DNA of 64,000 nucleotides from Craterostigma plantagineum (GCA_027422505.1 JAPQWV010000409.1:248001-312000), one strand, 5' to 3'; positions 45,333-59,361 are shown, numbered from the stretch's first letter. The notes: generated from the sequence alone by a model not told the origin. Numbers and translations are program-made.

Positions 45333-46306
45333 TTTGGTTGTTCAATCAACACTTTGCCTTAAGTCCGAAATGTAAATCGTTGATTTTGGCTGTATCCAGG
45401 ATTTTCAAAGTTAACATTTTGAGTTGTTACTTTTATCATATTGGATAAAACCAAAATATGATGTAATATTCGTTAGTTTGAGAATGTTGAAGCTACTCAA
45501 AACCGTAATAACGTTTAACGTGAAAGGTGATTTCCGATAGGAAAGCTTCAGAAGAACCCCTATTACATTCAAACCGAGAATTGCTTGTCTAGCTTGCTGA
45601 TAAACATCCTCAAACTGACTTGTTTCTAGGATCGATGAATGAGGTCATACGGGATCTACTATTAGACAAAGCGCTGCTTCAACCATCTGAAAATTGATAA
45701 AAATGAATTAACAGGTTTTGATTCAAAAGAAATATGTTGTAATTTAATTCGAATTCAAAATGTAAATCGTTAACTTTTGGTGTATCCAAGATTTTCAAAG
45801 TTGATATTTTGAGTTGCTACTTTTTAATAAAAACAAAATATAATGTAACGTTTGTTGGTTTGATGTTATATTAATATTTGTATGTATATATGTATATATA
45901 AAAGAAAATCATCGATTCAACCCATGCATAACAAGATAACAGATAGTGACATTCTTCTGAAGTCATTTTGTGTCAGATCGAAGACAATTTGCGCACATAA
46001 TCGAGCGCTATGAGCAAATCTTGCAAGAGTTGTCAAAATGACTCATGCTATGATCTTAGGACGCTGGTCAAAATAACTTTCAAATTAATGAACGTTTGAA
46101 GGCCCAGCTCCGATCACAACCTTACCACTTTCCTTGACGAGCGAGCTATCTAACATTTCCTTAAGGCTCAATAATCGTCCCTATAAAAGCTTCCATGGCC
46201 TTTGCAAGGACAAAGAATACATTTGCAGTCGGTTCAGACCGTGGAGACTTTCAAGACGTAAATTACCCATTTTTGAGCTATATGTCTTTCCTAGGCAATC
46301 TACCTA
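45333..46306. repeat. Direct repeat, copy B (about 974 bp)
   Basis: Same order as copy A, with scattered differences. After the CTAGGCAATCTACCT end the two copies diverge: copy B continues into unique DNA (46307-46718, TTTTCGTTGGTGGCAGCGAT) of unknown origin, and copy A continues into the LisH exons. Confidence 0.8.
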
Positions 46307-46880
46307 GGATTTTCGTTGGTGGCAGCGATTATCTCAGAACCTAGGATTGTGATTGAAACAGAGTAGTGAATAGCTACTATAATGACGGAGCTCCCATTAC
46401 ACAGCTGCAGTCTCGAGTCTTGAATGGTGCCCACCTGCTCCTTTCCTCGAGTGAAACTCAAGTTTGATTGTGGGATGGAGCTTCCATATCGGGCGGCCCA
46501 AGTTATTCCTTCGGGGGGATAAGAGTTGGAAAGTTCACTAATTCCGGTTCTTCTTTTGGGCGCCCTGAGAGGGAATCGCCCACGACGTGAGATTCTTCTC
46601 TACGACGTAGGAACCTCTCAACGGAACAGAACACTCACCGTTGATGACTGGCAACTCAGTGTAATTGGCCGGAGATTTTCGAAGATCGACTTCTGTCTCT
46701 CGGACTAATGAACGTTACAATATATTTTGTTTTTACCCAATATGCTAAAAGTAAAACTCAAAATAATATTGAAAATCCTGGATACAGCCAAAGTCAATAT
46801 TTCGAACGTAAGGCAAAGTATTGATTTAACAACAAAATATGCGTAGATTTAACGCATAAAAAAGTCTTTAAAAACAACAA

Positions 46881-48420
46881 TTATACTTTAAAGCAAAGCA
46901 AAAAACAACTTCGTCTATTATATGTGGCATGCAAATCCAACAACACCAAACAATTTCCAACACTCGAACTACAACATGTGTTGCAGAGTTTGTTCTTACG
47001 AAATTTTACAATTTGCTTATGAAGTCGAGCAGTACGTTTGCGTAATAATATCACTCTTAAAGAACGTTCCACAATTCAACGTTTATGTTACTCGAAGGAA
47101 AACAAACAAAGAATTTAGAAGCATTTTAGCTTCAATAATCGAAGTCAAGAATTTAGAAGCACTAAAAAGCTGAAATTCAAAACCATACCAGCCTAATTCT
47201 GTCGAAGAAATTAAGAGAAAAAAATTAGTCAAGCAATCCTGCCAATCTAACGTTTCAAATACCTGAGCCTTACCAATTAAGATCATCAAACAAGTGTGAC
47301 AGATCCACCGTTTACAATATATACTATGTGTTTGTGAACGCTTGATTTGTTTCTACCATCATTAGATTCGAAATTTGAGTGAAAATTAGGTTTTTCACCT
47401 ACTAGCTATCTCCAAGATTTGCAAGCTGCACGAAACCCATAGTAATCCTCCATTAGCTCAAATAAATGGCTCAAAATAACTTCTGGGTAACCGGATTACT
47501 AATAATCAGCCACATCGTCCATTGTGACTTAATAGGCCAGGAGAATTCTATCTTCGTCCCAATAGTCCAGACCTAATATTTGGCATTAAATAATTACCGT
47601 AGATAGGGGTGGAAGTTTTCGGGTTATTCGGTTTGTTTCGGTTAAAAAAGCAAATTTGAAATACGTAACATAAAAATTAGTTACACAGTAAAAAGTAGAA
47701 TAAAGTTTCAATATACTATCAAATTCGGATAGTATAAATAGAGATATATTGTAGAAAAATCAAGTAGAATGGTTTTAACGTCACTTTATATTAAAATATA
47801 TTTACATATAATTAAAAATTAAAAAAATTATGTTATTCGGATTTCGGGTGGGCCCCGAATTTTTTTATCCCACCCGATAACCTAATCATTTCCTCATTTG
47901 ATAATTCGGGTGACCCAATTAACCACCCAATCCCTGAATTAACCAAACCAATTGTAGCAAATTGTTGATTTAACAACAAAATATGCACAAAATATTGATT
48001 GTTAAGATGTTTTCAAATTTTATGAGTAGGATCTTAAGACCGTTGGGGACTAAAAAGTTTGAATTTTCCCAACTTGTCTATATCCCAAGATACAAAAGAA
48101 CTGCATTCATACAATATTTGCTAATATGAAACTAGACGACACCTGCCATAGAAGGGCCAAAAGCCCTCTTTTTTCCATACAATATTTGCTAATGTGAAAC
48201 GTTTTGCATCTTTTGAATATAAAGTCACGTTCTTGACATCATTATTAGCAACTTGAACCACCTTGAAGATCCCATTTTGCAAGTTTTGAGGTGTAAGAAA
48301 TGTCTTCAAGGGCAGAGACTTACGATTGAAAATAGAATGATACATGAGATTTTTGTTTCAACAGATCATCAACATCACACACAGAAACTCCATAGTTTTC
48401 ACCAAGGAAATATCAAGTGC
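46881..48420. other. Intergenic region with repeat debris
   Basis: 1.5 kb before the SCP2 3' end. TTGATTTAACAACAAAATATGC at 47967-47988 is another scrap of the composite element's end. CGGGTTATTCGGTTTG (47618-47633) and TTCGGGTGACCCAATT (47906-47921) may mark the borders of a further small element; I could not define it. No gene. Confidence 0.4.
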
Positions 48421-49257
48421 TCAAAGCTTTGCAGGCTTGGGGAAGATGTCAGGAGTGAATTTTTGTGCTGCACTGATGCTTCCCTTTATCTTCATTGCAC
48501 CCCTGCATTTCATTCCAAGAAGAAATACCGAACTTAAATCCAACCAATGGAAAAGAAAAATTGCAGGCGTGAGTGAAAAGTCTACGGCAAGGGTACCTCA
48601 TGAACGCGAACGTAGGATTCATCTTCCCGGTGGCGACTTTAACGAAATCGTCGTCGGTGAATGAGAAGGTTGCATCAGGTTTTCCATCATCGTAGGTCCC
48701 TGTGGAATTTAATTGAAATGAATTCAACCCATAAGCAAATCCCAAGAGAACTCTTCATAATCAGTGAAAGATAGAAGAACTCTTTGTATTCGATTTGAAA
48801 GGCCAGTGTTAGCTTGTTTGCATCAGCAAGATCTCAAAATCCCACTAATTTTGCCATAAAAGATCACACAATTCTATTGACCAAATTCCATAGAGCATCT
48901 CAATACATTTTTGCAGAAAACGTTATCCTATGAAATTCGCCAGCAGGAACAGAAAATTCAAGAAAATCAAGCTAAGCGGAAATTCCAACCTTCTTTAACC
49001 TCCCCTTTCTTCAAGTCAACAACGAAAGCCTTCTCATTGAACCCAATTTTCTGCCAAATTGAAGAATTAAAGCATCAGAAACCATAAAATGCAGCGGTGA
49101 ACAAACACTAAAACCAAATTTTAGGAACCTTAGGTGCTATATTGATCTGATAAACAAGACCGATTTTTTTCGTCAGCTGTTTCCCGGCATCAGTAGACAT
49201 ATGGAGCTTCATCTGTTCCATAATTGCCTCGGATTTCAATTGAACAGACTCCGCCAT
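48421..49257 (-). CDS. SCP2: Peroxisomal sterol carrier protein 2 (SCP2)
   Basis: Four exons, 49257-49129, 49050-48990, 48699-48597 and 48502-48421, sum to 375 nt (124 residues). The single SCP2 lipid-binding fold reads IMEQMKLHMSTDAGKQLTKK, then VVDLKKGEVKEGTYDDGKPD, ATFSFTDDDFVKVATGKMNP and AMKIKGSISAAQKFTPDIFP. The C-terminus PKPAKL ends in AKL, a PTS1 peroxisome signal. Arabidopsis SCP2 has the same small single-domain form and transfers lipids in vitro. It is head-to-head with the thioredoxin-like gene. Confidence 0.94.
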
Positions 49258-50430
49258 AGATTTTTATTCAGAAAAACTTCAAAATCTCTACGAATCTGTG
49301 AGGGAGATCAATCAAGGATTGTCGAATTACTATAGAAAAAAAAGGAACCGATTGAGAATGCTTAGATATGGAGGATTAGAGTCCATCAAGCACGCAATTC
49401 AAGGCATTGATCATGACGCCACGTAGATGTGATCTTTGATTTTCCCCGAATTTTTAATTTTTGTGCAATATAAAAATAGAAACAAACTTGTTAGTCCCAT
49501 GTCCCAATTACGTATGAGAAAATTTAGTTTAGCCCATTTATAGGCCCAGAACTAACAACAATATTATAATCGGGTCGCTTATGCTATTACGTGAGGTATT
49601 GGCCAACTTGCAATTTGCAAATCCGGGCGGTGCGATACAATCATACAACGAACATGTGAACGAGGATTGTCCTCGTGTTGTTCCTCTCTTATCCTAAATA
49701 TTTTTGATCTTTGGATCAACCTCAAGGCTCGCGCTGAACTGAAGAGATCTCAGTAAGGAGAATTTGATTGCTGCATTTAGTGTTCCATTTCTCATATTCG
49801 TTCTGTTTAGATAAGCTGTTGTGAAGTACTTGTCTTGCTTTGTCTGGTTTCTTTTAGTTACATTTGACCGATGATATGTACGATTTCAAATTTTAAGCGG
49901 ATTTCGCAATCATGTTAATCAGATTTGGGAAAATTTCGAGTGGATCGTTTATTCGAAGTTTCGATAGCATGAATATTCTGCGTCTGCTGGCTTGGTCAAG
50001 TTAGCTTGGTGCTTAATATATTCACTCTATATATCAAGTTGGTTTTTTTTGACATTGTTTTGTCTCCCATGAATGTCTTTGCTCAAATATGATTTGCTTT
50101 CTCTTTAGTTTTTGTTACTTGAGTTAAAAGAGTGTGTTGGATTGCAAACTAAGTCCAATCATCTGGTAATATCTTCTGTAAATCAATTCTTTGGAGATAA
50201 TTTAGGCTACACAACTGAGATGCTAATGTATGCTAATTTGATATCCCATGAACAGGTTGTTATTTTCAAGCCTTTGAAGGAGTGGTTTGGTGTCATTGAC
50301 CATCGAATGATTTTTGATGATTTTCTGTGAATCCAAAGTTAGGTTGAATTACCTTTAGATTTTGTTTCGTCATTTGCGGGATCTCCATTCATGGTACATA
50401 GTGGGCGTCCTTCATTGGCTATATATTATC
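49258..50430. promoter_or_regulatory. Divergent promoter SCP2 / thioredoxin-like, with probable 5' UTR intron
   Basis: About 1.17 kb. Near 49740-49760 GATCTCAGTAAGGAG resembles a 5' splice site, so the thioredoxin-like gene probably has a leader intron ending before its ATG at 50431. GGCCCAG and AGCCCATTTATAGGCCC (49520-49550) are site II-like words on the SCP2 side. No protein ORF supported. Confidence 0.4.
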
Positions 50431-51295
50431 ATGCAAGCGCAACGAATTGTTCATCAGATGGCCTCTCCCAAATTTTTGACAAAATTCAATGCTGCTGTAG
50501 ATGTCGCAAAGTTTAGAGTTTTCGATAATCTTTCTCCAAGTAGAAGTATAACAGACCCTTGTCTGTTGAAGGCTTTATTGCGGAGCCAAGATATAAATCC
50601 CGTAACAACGATTAAGGAGTTTCCTGTGTCTGTAAACAGGCTATCTAGAATCAAGTGCATGTTAGATGAAAAGGAAGATCTATTAAACGAGGACGATGAG
50701 GTATGTCCTGTTGACTGTGTCAGAGAGTTTTATACTGAAGAGGAATTTTCGAGGATATTAGAGAAGGGAAAAGAAACGAAGGCATTGATTGTTGTCGATT
50801 TCTACCGAACATCTTGTGGCAGCTGTAAATATATAGAACAGGGATTTGCAAAACTATGCAAGGGCGCTGGTGATCAACAGGCACCGGTTATTTTTCTCAA
50901 ACACAACGTAAGTGCTTTTTCGTCGGTTATTTCCCCTTCCATGTTTTCCCTGTTCTTTTTATCCTTCTCTTCGAACTTTCTGTTAACTCAGCAAAATTTC
51001 TCTATTTGTGTTCTGGTGAATTGCAGGTACTTGATGAATATGATGAACAAACCGAAGTTGCTGAACGGCTTCGAATTAGGGTAAGAAAGAAGTTATGAAG
51101 AAGAGCTTTAGTGGCGATTATTATGTTAGGTTTTTATATCAAGTGTTAATGTTAATGCAGAGTGTTCCACTTTTCCACTTCTACAAAAATGGGGTCTTGC
51201 TAGAAGCATTTGCGACCCGAGACAAAGAGCGAGTTCTTGAAACCATTCTCAAGTACAGTTCTACTTCTTCGCGAGAGGCTGAGTCAACCCCTTGA
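50431..51295 (+). CDS. Thioredoxin-like 4, plastid (CGSC active site)
   Basis: Three exons, 50431-50907, 51027-51080 and 51161-51295, sum to 666 nt (221 residues). The N-terminus is a basic, Ser-containing transit-like segment (RIVHQMASPKFLTKFNAAVD). The thioredoxin fold gives ALIVVDFYRTSCGSCKYIEQ, an atypical CGSC in place of CGPC, then SVPLFHFYKNGVLLEAF with the cis-Pro. Length and motif match the Arabidopsis thioredoxin-like 4 group (At1g07700). The redox partner is unknown. The Met at 50431 was chosen over one 23 codons upstream, which has a hydrophobic lead unlike a transit peptide. Confidence 0.85.
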
Positions 51296-51339
51296 TATAT
51301 ATCATCTCTCTTTCTCAAGGATGATATTACTATTACAAA

Positions 51340-51870
51340 AGCATAGATGGTTTTTTATTGTTGTGTTTATGAAAATTTTAGAAAGGTGGATACTTGGGAA
51401 TTTTTGGTATGATATGAGATTGCTGTGGAACTGTGTACCGCAAATTATCAATAAATTGAGATGAATAATATTACATGTACTCAGCATATTTAGAGGGTAT
51501 TTGGAAACACTTCCGAGACAAATGTACTTTTAAAAATGGACTTTCTAGGAAGTGTCATTTTAAAAAGTTTTTTTTTTTTTTTTTACTTTTTGTTTTGTTT
51601 GGTAAATTCACATTTTAAAAGCCCATTTTAAATCATGATTTCATAAGCTTGCAGCAAAGAAAAATACACTCTTTGTTTGCTCTGCTCAATAAGTAACAGG
51701 TTTCCCAGGTCCATATATCAGCCGACATCTATCGTTGAAAGAACCAACAAGACGTGATACAACTTCTTTAAAGAACATGTTTGCAATCTATTGTCCAAAA
51801 CCAAAAATATCAATGAACATCAATTTATAGTTAAAACAGAATCCAAATTTGAGACTACTGCCTGAGCCCA
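51340..51870 (-). pseudogene. COQ10: Degenerate 3' end of COQ10, partial duplicate
   Basis: The last COQ10 exon and its 3' flank (54263-54800) recur here with many small changes. CAGGTTTCCCAGGTCCATATATCAGC and GAACATGTTTGCAATCT are shared. The exon has lost the TATTTTCAAGGA segment present in the intact copy, so the end of the protein (KPVLENTY) is disrupted. The shared 3' flank also abuts the thioredoxin-like gene's 3' UTR at 51340. Confidence 0.75.
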
Positions 51871-51879
51871 CGGCCTGAG

Positions 51880-52570
51880 CGGCTAGCCCGTTCAGACCCG
51901 CCCCTCGCGGGCCTGCAAAATTGCAGCCCGCCCCGTGGGCCACAGGCCATTCTGACAGCTCTAAATAAACATAAACATCCATAACATGCCTAAAAGATCA
52001 GAGGAATAAAAGACAACAATACAGAGGCACCCACCTTTTTTCTATTGTTGTCTTTTATTTTTCTATTTGCACCCCCTAATTAATATATTAAGTAAACATT
52101 AATTATTTACCAATTACATACCTCATATAAAAAGGAAAAAAAGGAGTTTAATGTTAATAATTTAAGTAAAAATAATATTAAAGAAATAGTTGCCGATTAA
52201 AAAAGGTTTTTCCATCTGGCGGGCATGGTAAATGAAGGCCAGTCCCGCCATAGTGGCGGGTAGAATTATAAAAAAAGAAAAAGCATTAAAATAAACTATT
52301 GAAGTTGAATTACTCTTAATCAAATTTAAATTCTTTAATAAAAATTTATTTATTTAATTTGATTAAATTAAAAATTGGATCCAAAAAGTAGAACTGTCAG
52401 TGGACCGGGTCGGGACTGGCTGGCCTGCCATGTGGCGGGCCTTCAAAACTGAAGTCCAGCCCGCCTCGGCAGCGGTCCCGGGGGCGGCCCGGCCCGCGGG
52501 CCCATTTGACAGTACCAGAGTGGGACAGTCCGGCCCGCAGGCCACGAACATCTTTGCTAGTTCTAATTAT
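51880..52570. mobile_element. GC-rich terminal segments in AT-rich DNA (hAT-like element candidate)
   Basis: Two GC-rich blocks (51893-51965 and 52390-52570) face each other. The left block ends with GGCCATTCTGACAGCTCTA, and the right block has GGGCCCATTTGACAGTACC. TGTCA plus GGCCC borders of this kind are typical of small hAT-like elements. The 400 bp between is AT-rich without ORFs. No matching 8-bp target duplication was verified. Confidence 0.4.
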
Positions 52571-52986
52571 GTCATCGATTAAATGACTTAATTAATAATT
52601 TTTGAATAGTCCATATAATTAAAATTATCGCTTTAATGGAAAATAAGTTAGTATAATATATTTTGTTGAATCATGTGATTTTTTAAAATTATTATTTTAA
52701 AAATCAAGTGTGTGGAGTAAAGAGTGGTATATGGAGTGTTTGGGGTGCGAATAGCAGGACCCAATTAGTACTGTAGGGTTTGGATAAGGGCGGACTAGGA
52801 GCCCATGTTTTATGCGCCTCGTCCATTGTAGCTTAATGGGCCAAAAAAGATTTAACCGGCAATAAATACTAAAATCGAACCAGAAGATGGACAAAGCAAA
52901 CCTTAAAACAGAATAGATCACAGCAGCTAACAGCAAGCCGAGATCATATCATATTTCGAAACCTTTTTCTCTTCGTGAAACGGCAA

Positions 52987-53515
52987 ATGGATTCATTGAG
53001 TAAAAGCTCAGAATTGGAACAGGTTTTTGATACGAAACTTCGGCTAGTGGAGGAACTCAATGAGAAGTATGATGAAGAAAAGCGTCGCGATCGGTAATTT
53101 ACTGATTTGATGAATAATATTGATGAAGTTTAGGAATTTCATTTGTATTTGTTTAGAATTGGTCCGTTTTCATCTCCAGGTTTTCACTAGCACTTGCGTT
53201 CATTGCATGAATTAAAATACTAGTTAGAGTGCAGCATAATATTATACTTTGAATTATAGGGAGCTTTTACAGCTCATCCACGAGCAACTTGAAGCATATG
53301 GGCTGAGTGAAATTGCAGAGACACTTCTGAAGGAGGCCGAAATAACCCCGTTAGAAAGGGCATCTGGATCAAAACTGCCCACGCTGCAAGCAATGATTGA
53401 TCAAGGGTTGGCTAAGATGAACTCTGGAAGCCGGGAAGCAGGTAATATGGGCTTGGATCGTGAGGGTGGGGCAGGATTGGCCGAGAACGGGTTGGGCCTA
53501 GGTCGAGACAAATAA
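52987..53515 (+). CDS. Small LisH-domain protein (DCAF1-like fragment gene)
   Basis: Two exons, 52987-53093 and 53260-53515, sum to 363 nt (120 residues). The start MDSLSKSSELEQVFDTKLRL echoes the palindrome gene (MASLSSES...). Exon 2 encodes a LisH helix (LLQLIHEQLEAYGLSEIAET) followed by LLKEAEITPL, close to the LisH of plant DCAF1, the substrate receptor of CUL4-DDB1 ligases. The WD40 and acidic parts of DCAF1 are missing. The tail is Gly/Leu-rich (GLAENGLGLGRDK). An in-frame ORF, normal introns and a start with upstream TATA-like context make it possibly expressed; it could act as a LisH-only dimerisation partner. That is inference. Confidence 0.55.
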
Positions 53516-53639
53516 GGCAAAGAATTCAAGTCAAAATCCATTTTATTATGAATATTTAAATTAGCTATTAATGGGTTTGTTTAGATTTTTTATGCCTAGA
53601 ATATCTATCTATTTTTAGTTTTTCTCCTTAACGCGGAGG

Positions 53640-54262
53640 AAAAATGGAACTGTAGATCCATCGGAGTATTTGAGTATTATTGAGGGACAAGAGTTTTTCT
53701 CTTGTACAGCTATAAGAAATTGCAGCCGTGCTCCGTTATTTTCAATTCAGCAACTAACATATTCTGTGGGATCATTACCTTAATCTAACAAATTGGTCCG
53801 ACCTGCCGGATCTTTAACGGTCGTGATAAACACAATCCACCACACGGAATCAAGAACTACGACCATTCGAGGCTTCAAGACAAATTCATCGTTGACAAGG
53901 TCACTCTTCATCGCTGCAACGAGTTGAAGGATTGGAGAAGACAATGAACGAACGCCTCGATGCCATGAACGAGACAACAACTGGACTGCATAAGATCGTA
54001 TACGACTTCATCAGCACCAAACCAGATGAACCACTGCCTGCAACAAACGCAAGCATCGTGCCCCCACCAACAATTCTACTCAAGCAACCAGTACAACACT
54101 TCTTATTCACTACAGAAACGTATGGAAGCGAACCGTTGGGATGGGTCGCCCGAGCCGACCAATACTTCGCGATCCAACACACACACCAGAACAACAAAAG
54201 GTGCCGAGCGCCATCGTTTGCGTGGATGGCATTGCACAGTCATGGATACGGTGGGTCATGAA
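53640..54262 (+). pseudogene. Ty3/gypsy retrotransposon gag relic
   Basis: The translation includes LGWVARADQYFAIQHT, then in the next frame EQQKVPSAIVCVDGIAQSWI and RWV. This is the gypsy Gag pattern in which a W.RA.QYF motif is followed by LALSWF-type residues. A frame change near 54180 and a stop in the N-terminal part show it is dead. The upstream 53640-53790 region may be an LTR remnant. At 54263 it passes straight into the COQ10 3' flank. No pol region is present. Confidence 0.65.
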
Positions 54263-54621
54263 AAGCATAGATGGTTTTTTATTTGTTGTGTTTATGAAAA
54301 TTTTAGAAAGGTCGATACTTGGGAATTTTTGGTATGATATGAGATTGTTGTGGAACTGCGTACCGCAAAGTATCAAATAAATTGAGATGAATAATAATTG
54401 AGATGAATAATATACGTGTATTCAGCATATTTATTCAGCCAAAAGAAGAGTAACCATACATACAAACAATATAGCGATTGACAACTATAATCAACCTATC
54501 CCGAAAAAAAAAGAGAACGCATTTGCTCTGTTTCAAATTAGTCTATCCTTTGCTAGAAAAAATTCAGATCATGATTTCATAAGCTTTCAGCAATGAAAGA
54601 TACAATCTTTGTGTGCCCTGC

Positions 54622-55886
54622 TCAATAAGTATTTTCAAGGACAGGTTTCCCAGGTCCATATATCAGCCGACATCTATCGTTGAAAGAACCAACAAGTCGA
54701 GATACAACTTCTTTGAAGAACATGTTTGCAATCTGTGGTCCAAAAATATCATTCAACATCAATTTATAGTTTAAACAGAATCCAAATTTTAGATTACTAC
54801 CCGAGTGATAATAGGATAAAAACTAATGAAGGATCTCACCTGTCGATAAAATGGTGACTGAAATTTGAAGTCAACCAAGAAATGAAGGCTGCATGTTCCT
54901 GGGGTGGGTCCGGGATTAAATTCCCAGTTATTGATCAAATGATCAAACAGGTTACTCTGGGATGACGTTGTCTGCCAAAAGTTACAAAAACAAAGATTTA
55001 AGGGATGCCAAATGGGAGACACAACCTTATTCACAGAACTCGGGAAATTAAATGTTGTGAAATATAATGCTCATACTACCATGGAAAACTCAGGAACGAC
55101 ACAATTGTTTAAACCAAGAAACCTGAGACTAAAATAAAGTTCACCTTGATATATGTTGGTCTCTTTAGCTCTACATGGGACATATAACTTTCAACAAGAA
55201 ACTTAAACCCAATTTCCAGCTCAGCATCAAAACGCCCATCAGGATAGCGTCGAATTATCTCGGACCTTTGACACCAGGGAAGAAAATCTTCATACATGTC
55301 GACAGCAGCAACCACATCGTACAACTGTTCAGGTGAATATCTAACAGCATAACAGAAGTCTACGCATCAAATACAAGAACAAGTACTAAAAATCAAATCT
55401 TAAAGGTTCACAATGGTGTCCCAAACGAAAATTGGTAGGCATTGGATGATAGATTTTAGTTTGTTCAAGTATATCATAGGGCAATCAATGCTTACGTGTT
55501 CCTACGAGCTTTGTCAATCATCCAAAACCTGAAAGCATCAACTACAGCTCATAGCATAAAAATGAAGATAAATCAATGGAATCTCACCCCATAACACGCC
55601 TTTCTTCGTACACCTTCGACAACACATTTCCCTCCTCGCCATCACCGCAACCCAAGAATTCCCTCTTTTGGACAAGAGCATAAGAACGATCGGCTAACCT
55701 GGGGCTCCTGCAACCCCTCGACGACAAATCATCAACTACAGAAAAATCGTGAGCACCTGCAATCCTACTCGAACAACGAGTCTGGTTATGATTCAAATAA
55801 TTCGTCTTCTTCTTCTTCTGACATAGCATTTGCCGGGCGATTAAACGCGCGAGAGACCTTGATGCTGAAAAATTAAACGGATGCAT
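54622..55886 (-). CDS. COQ10: Coenzyme Q-binding protein COQ10 (START-like)
   Basis: Four constitutive exons, 55886-55588, 55340-55145, 54971-54840 and 54732-54622, sum to 738 nt (245 residues). A mitochondrial presequence (SRSLARLIARQML) is followed by the START-like/polyketide-cyclase fold: YSPEQLYDVVAAVDMYEDFL, PWCQRSEIIRRYPDGRFDAE, then LEIGFKFLVESYMSHVELKR and DHLINNWEFNPGP. COQ10 binds ubiquinone and is needed for respiratory electron transfer. All phases fit. An additional 33-nt in-frame exon candidate (55528-55496) sits in intron 1. A degenerate copy of the 3' end lies at 51.3-51.9 kb. Confidence 0.92.
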
Positions 55887-56417
55887 CAAGGATGAAACTT
55901 TCTACAAAAAGCAATTCCAACCCTAATCAGTCACCGATTCGAACGAATTTGGGATCAAATTTTGTCCCTCTTCCTCTCCATTTTCCTTTTCATTTTTCTA
56001 TTTTCTAACAATTTGGGCCCGGCCCAATCATAGTGTAAATGGACCAGCCCATTAGATGTACTCTGTCAACTTAAATCTTGGCTCCTATAAATAGTAAGAC
56101 AACTTCAAAATTCAAAAGTTTGCCGCCCCTTATTAGATGGTTATAAATGTCTGAGATATACGAGGTTTTTGAGCTCATTCTCTACCTTTGCTTGAAAGAA
56201 ACGCAGGTTAGGCTCTGTTGGCCGACTTTCTCTCCTTTGCGACAATTTTCATCAGCTTAGTTGCTTCTCCGATCTTATTACATTCTTAATATAAGAAGCC
56301 TTTGCTACTCTTGTAAAGCTATTTCTGGCGTTTAAACCCTTTCTTCGGTTTCCATTCCAGTGAATGTTTGACATTAATACGACGTTAATAGCAATTTAAC
56401 GTGAGAAAATCGCACGA
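55887..56417. promoter_or_regulatory. Divergent promoter COQ10 / TGS1
   Basis: 531 bp between starts. Contains TTTGGGCCCGGCCCAATC (56012-56029), a strong pair of site II-like words, and CCTATAAATAGTAAG near 56083, a TATA-type box in the TGS1 direction. No ORF of note. Confidence 0.5.
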
Positions 56418-58762
<2,345 letters not shown>

Positions 58763-59361
58763 GTTGCATATTATTGAACAGAAATATCGCTATTGGTTTC
58801 TAACTGTATTGATTCTTTTGTTTGTTAAGGTTTCGTTAGAAAATTCGACGAAATCTCGGTACAGATACAATGTAAAATTACGCTGTTTTCGTATAAATAA
58901 AAAACTATTTTTTTTTAATTTTTTTTTTTTTGTCATCGACGTCTCTTGGTTCTCAGCAATCAATACTGAGAATATCATCATCTCCTGAATACATAGAATG
59001 GCATTTCCAAATGAGTTGGCTTTCTTTATTGCAAGATGCATCTCATGGTCCCTTAAAAGGAATCAAATTTCCTTTGACCCAAGTAAGAGAGATTGTGACT
59101 TCTCAGGCAGGACAATGCCATGTTACATGTTAGCTGCTGTTATTATCAAAACTGTCCCTTTCATCTTTTCCTTCAATTTCTAGAGCAATAACGATGTGTG
59201 CTATTTAGAACGATACAAATGAATCTCATTTATAGAGCCTCAGAGTGCTAAATAAACTGTAATAACTGCCCAGTGCAGTTCACCGAGCAATCAATATATT
59301 CGATGATTATATATCTATATATATACACACACACACAACATACAAGGACGATATTGTCCTT
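58763..59361. other. Convergent 3' region TGS1 / receptor-like kinase
   Basis: 599 bp with T-runs (58913-58931) and an (TA)n/(CA)n block (59306-59340). Likely 3' UTRs. No gene seen. Confidence 0.4.

Larger units (their letters stand above)
43104..46880. mobile_element. Composite repeat region with captured gene pieces (Pack-MULE candidate)
   Basis: A direct repeat of about 970 bp occurs at 43104-44073 and 45333-46306. The first 120-140 bp of that repeat is also present inverted at 46719-46855. Around the second copy, the sequence TTTTTAAAGAATTTTTATG on the left (45297-45315) pairs with the mirrored right end near 46855-46880, which suggests long terminal inverted repeats. Between the direct repeats lie exons of a LisH gene and the 3' end of the CCA gene. 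No transposase or reverse transcriptase was seen. Boundaries are approximate and no target duplication was found. Confidence 0.55.

Noticed and set aside
43104..46306. Direct repeats as LTRs of a retrotransposon
   Set aside because: No primer-binding site, polypurine tract or gag-pol lies between them; the repeat head is also found inverted, which LTRs would not give.
46526..46708. Short ORF in the unique part after repeat copy B
   Set aside because: About 60 residues with no recognisable domain; likely element debris.
58998..59183. Short open frame after TGS1
   Set aside because: Lies in the convergent 3' region, has no domain and no splice support; probably chance.
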